DNA of 64,000 nt from Boletus sp. NGJ. Taxonomy: Eukaryota; Basidiomycota; Agaricomycetes; Boletales; Boletaceae. Below, one piece after another: positions 60,728 to 64,000 of this stretch. The position numbers and the translations under genes were made by a program. The notes beneath the pieces were generated by a model. The model saw only the letters and a list, made by a program, of their open reading frames with translations, was not told the DNA's origin and ran no database searches. How positions within the stretch are numbered: position 1 is the first letter of the stretch; each line of letters starts with the position of its first letter. The stretch spans positions 62,001-126,000 of the forward strand of contig JAGTXK010000094.1 of assembly GCA_019096195.1 (NCBI GenBank), written 5' to 3'.

Positions 60728-61454
60728 ATGGTATGAACTGACATTTGTTCTCTCATCCTTACAACATTCCTCAACACAGTAAATACGACATAAAATTTAT
60801 GCTATTCCCCCTTGTACTTTGTTGTTGAATTACTCTCCATCCTTGGGGCCAGGGGTGCCCGGAGGGCAATGTATTTTCTACTCAGTTATCTCATATTGAT
60901 ACAAAAACCAATCTAACAAATATCAGTGATGACACCATTCTCACCTCCCCTACATCAGTAAATACAGGATTTCATCATGGTGCTCATAGTGCCCATAGTA
61001 GCTTCATACATCAGCAAATGTGTCAAAATATAGTGAGCACTAGCCAGACCTAGCCAGGCCCGAATAGAGTTGTGAGGCTCACTATTTCTTGTGAGTGTGA
61101 GAGTGACTGTCAAGGAAATACACTTTATGACCATGACTGAAAATATCTCGCTAGCTGCTCGTCGTTCTGGTGAGAACGAGACAGATCCGACACTGCTACG
61201 GCACTAACCAGCCTTGGCCAGCCCTGGTGAGGCCTCATGAACATTGTCTGCTTCCTACTGCTCGATGTCCTCGTGGGGTCTTGCCAGGGCTGCCGTGTCC
61301 TTGCCATATCTCTCCAGGAGTCCAGGACTTTCGTTTCATTGCACCAGTTCTAGCTCACTTCATCAAACTCATTCATTACTCCTATACTAGTACAACATGT
61401 TCGTTTTCTATCTCACGCAGTCCAATGATAACTGCAAACTGGAAACCCGAGTCC
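60728..61454. repeat. Repeat-like region with motifs shared with 13.2 kb
   Basis: At about 60953-61010 the sequence ACATCAGTAAATACAGGA...CATAGTAG closely repeats that at 13199-13255. Near 61030-61110 there are inverted short words (TAGTGAGCACTAGCCAG; GGCTCACTATTTC) that may be subterminal repeats of the element to the right. No coding motif is present. Confidence 0.45.
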
Positions 61455-63350
61455 TTAGAAGCCGTTCTTGTGCACGCAGGTTTTCTTGTTACTAGTTGCA
61501 CTTTTCCTCTTCAACTTGGCAGGACCAGCAGCGCTCGTAGCAACACTGCCAGTGGCGTCTCGCAACATCGCTGTAGTTACAGTTGTGCTCGCTCCAACAT
61601 TGAGAGTCTTGTCGATGGTAATGGCTGCCCGAAGAGTTCTTGGAACCTGCGTGATTTGAGTGTGTTCATTGTCTGATGGGACAGATGACAGATCCGACTC
61701 CTTGTCGTATGGAGTAGTGGGGGCTGAAGCAGATGCGCTAGTGTCCGATGCCGAAGGAAGACTCAGAGAAGTACTTGATGCCATGGAAGGATGCGTCGTG
61801 GTAGCTGAGGATCCATCTCCACTGTGGCTGTTGGAATCTTCAGGTGGCGGACTCTGGGAGGACTCGAATTCGATTTGTTTTGCTGCGTGAGATCTAGGGT
61901 GGATTTGGTGCTTGGGCTGGTGTACACGGCCTGCACGTTGAGCACGAATCATCGCAACGTCGTCCTCTGAGTTGGGGTCTTCCTTAATCACTGCCTTGGG
62001 AAAGGCTCGGCTTGACAGGGTCAATTGAAGATGAATAGAGAACGTTTACAACGCGTACCTGTTCCACCAATCGACCATTTCACATGCCCATTTACCTCCT
62101 TGGTCAAACATCTCCATGATGATCGATGCCATTTCTTTGAGGTCCATTTGCCCAATTGTTGAGCACCATCGTGGCGAAGTACTCAACGAAAAATAAAGCT
62201 GATTGACCAATTAGTTCTCGCCTTCTAACATCTATGTAGTAGAAAACATACCAGTACATGGGTATATGCGATGATTTGTGGCGTTACCCTCATGAGTCCC
62301 CAAAGCTGGTTCTTTGACGGCCTGGATGGATTTCCCACAGCAGTATCTGTCACAGCTGCATTTGGCCCAATGAATAAATGCAAATAAACCTGTAGACGTA
62401 TTATCAGTGTGACCAGTACATGAAATGAAACATACCCGCAAGGCAGCATGCCCACGAAACAGTCCCTTCGTTCGATCATCTGGATCATATACACCATCTT
62501 CATAGAACATGGTTGGCCAGTTTGCTGCAGTGGCCTTAATCTGTCCGTCTTGCAATGCGCCAATAATCCTATGACGAGTCAGTGATGTCGTTCTACATGC
62601 ACCTAGTACATACGTATCAGGGTCCTCATCAAACACATCCAATTTCTTGCGTGGACAGAGCATTCGAGCGATCTGTGGATGATTAAATCCACGATCAGAT
62701 TTGTCTTCTTTTTTGCTGATGGGTGGATCGAGTGGCTTGTGATCCGGCATGACATAAGTAAGGACAGCGTGTTTGAGTGTGCCAAGGTCTGTTGACCGCT
62801 GCTTGCTCATTCCCTTTGTGATCTATATATGAAATGTCAATAGAACTTGCATATATGCGCTTTAAATGCTCACCCAGGTGCAAATATTATTGAGTTGTGT
62901 TGTGTCAAGTCTTTCCAGGGGTCTCAATGTCATCTCGCAACATGGGTGTATGGACCAGCATAGCATTATAGAACTCAAGATGATCACGCAATTCGTTTTC
63001 ATCTCTATAGATCTGTTAGTAACTCAAGATGGATATCTCAACTATTGAACAGACGCACATTTCCAGCTCATCCTCACGGTTTTTATCAAACATCAGTCCT
63101 GTCTTGAGTGACATGTTCGGGATACCAAATGGATGCCCGAGGCATACAAGTTTCCTTCCTACAAGCTCATATAACTCTTGATCTGATGATGCTGTCTCAT
63201 TGTTCCTTGATGAATTGGTGAGTATATGCGATGAAAAGATAAGACTTACTTTTTTCTCTTCTTCTGGGGGAGAACAGAAAGTGCATTAGCAATATCTGTA
63301 GTAATACGTTTTGCTGCAATGCTGCTGACAGGCCTGCCGGGCTCAGTCAT
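61455..63350 (-). CDS. DUF6698-type protein
   Basis: This resembles the large, uncharacterised agaricomycete family with DUF6698. The start is at 63350 (MTEPGRPVSSIAAKRITTDI). Exons then give LVGRKLVCLGHPFGIPNMSL and RGFNHPQIARMLCPRKKLDV (about 62690-62630). Further on are DGQIKATAANWPTMFYEDGV, YDPDDRTKGLFRGHAALRV, LYFSLSTSPRWCSTIGQMDL and MFDQGGKWACEMVDWWN (about 62110-62060). After an intron the tail SRAFPKAVIKEDPNSEDDVA leads into a Ser/Thr-rich, basic C-terminus ending KTCVHKNGF at 61455. At least five short introns are needed. No lesion is obvious in the conserved part. It is head-to-head with the zinc-finger gene at 63542 (191 bp between starts). Function is unknown; a link to transposons is suspected from context. 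Confidence 0.65.
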
Positions 63351-63541
63351 TTTTTATTTTCGTGATGATGGATGGAGTAGATGGGAAAGATAGCACGCTG
63401 AGGGACCGCTGAGTTATATAATCTTCGGATCTTTCCGAGGTGGCCAAGTCATACCTGCCAGGCGTCGTGACCACCACCGCTATCGTCCCAATGGCCTGAG
63501 CCATGTACTGGCTTGGGGTTGTCTTTTGCTTTCTAATTATC

Positions 63542-64000
63542 ATGGCTGACATTGTTTGTCCATCCTGTGGAAAAATCGTCAAAGGTCAACATGGCCTATC
63601 ACTTCATACGAGACGCTGGTGCCCGAACTTGAATACTAGCCTCACCGGTTTACTCCATGAGCATCAAGAACATGTCAAAACTACTCTAGAGGAACGTCAG
63701 AGAAGACTCCAGCTTGAAAAAGAGCAGTTGGAAGAGAGAGAACAGAGAGAAAGGGAACGACAAGAGTTGCATGCACAGCGCCTTGTTGCATTCCAGAGCC
63801 TTGCAGTAAAATAGATTTACTACTGATTATTCTAATGATAGCTGATCTGTCATCTAGTTTGATGCTCCTGATTCCAGTGAGGATGTAGAACGACGTCCAT
63901 CAGGTCTTCCCTCTCGTAATCATCGCCTTCCAAGACGCTATCGAGATGAACTCCCTGCTTTACCTGCCCTGACCACTGCTCCAGATGTACGTGGTGAGGA
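63542..64000 (+). CDS. Zinc-finger/coiled-coil N-terminus, Plavaka-like transposase start (partial)
   Basis: The gene runs off the window. The start is at 63542 (MADIVCPSCGKIVKGQHGLS), with a C2HC-type finger (CPSC ... H ... RRWC). A Glu/Arg/Gln-rich coiled coil follows (LEERQRRLQLEKEQLEEREQ). An intron at 63805-63858 joins to FDAPDSSEDVERRPSGLPSR and RLPRRYRDELPALPALTTAP. A lone finger, a coiled coil and an (R)RYRDELP linker resemble the start of Plavaka-type (CACTA superfamily) transposases of basidiomycetes. The catalytic part would lie to the right and is not seen, so the family call is tentative. Confidence 0.5.

Overview
The window reads as nuclear DNA of a filamentous basidiomycete, most likely an agaricomycete. 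Genes are densely packed on both strands and cut by many short GT-AG introns (mostly 48-75 nt). Several families are typical of that group: a stand-alone adenylate-forming reductase (A-T-R), a DUF6533-like seven-helix membrane protein, a Pil1-type eisosome protein with a very long tail, a DUF6698-type protein and a Plavaka-like transposase N-terminus. No rRNA, tRNA or CRISPR array could be supported.

Layout. At 2-12.1 kb there are host genes: a short-chain dehydrogenase (-), a large NFX1-type zinc-finger SF1 helicase related to ZNFX1/Hrr1 (+), and a mitochondrial dicarboxylate carrier (+). At 13.2-29.4 kb lies an AT-rich transposon island. Two Tc1/mariner elements with roughly 200-bp inverted repeats (14139-23674 and 26037-29446) have been invaded by six solo LTRs of two families and by one hAT element. 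The target duplications and broken repeats allow the order of insertion to be read: Tc1, then the TGAAA-type LTRs inside the transposase genes, then the hAT, another TGAAA-type LTR and a TGTTAC-type LTR inside those; a second TGTTAC-type LTR lies in an inverted repeat of the other Tc1.

At 31-42.7 kb sits a small group that looks like specialised metabolism: a 13-exon adenylate-forming reductase, followed tail-to-tail by an MFS transporter, which is head-to-head with a paralogous MFS transporter. From 43.4 to 54.4 kb come a basic low-complexity protein, a kelch-repeat protein, the DUF6533-like membrane protein, ribosomal protein uS14 (RPS29, 56 residues, complete) and the Pil1-like protein. 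At 55.9-59.5 kb are two tandem UbiA-family prenyltransferase-like genes with identical exon lengths. The right end (59.9-64 kb) is repeat-like again: an orphan intronless ORF, then a divergent pair made of a DUF6698-type gene and the start of a zinc-finger/coiled-coil gene that resembles the N-terminus of Plavaka (CACTA) transposases and runs off the window.

Exon boundaries were worked out by hand from splice signals, frame continuity and family conservation. For the carrier, reductase, kelch, RPS29 and UbiA genes the summed exons are an exact multiple of three. Elsewhere the limits are approximate and are described as such.
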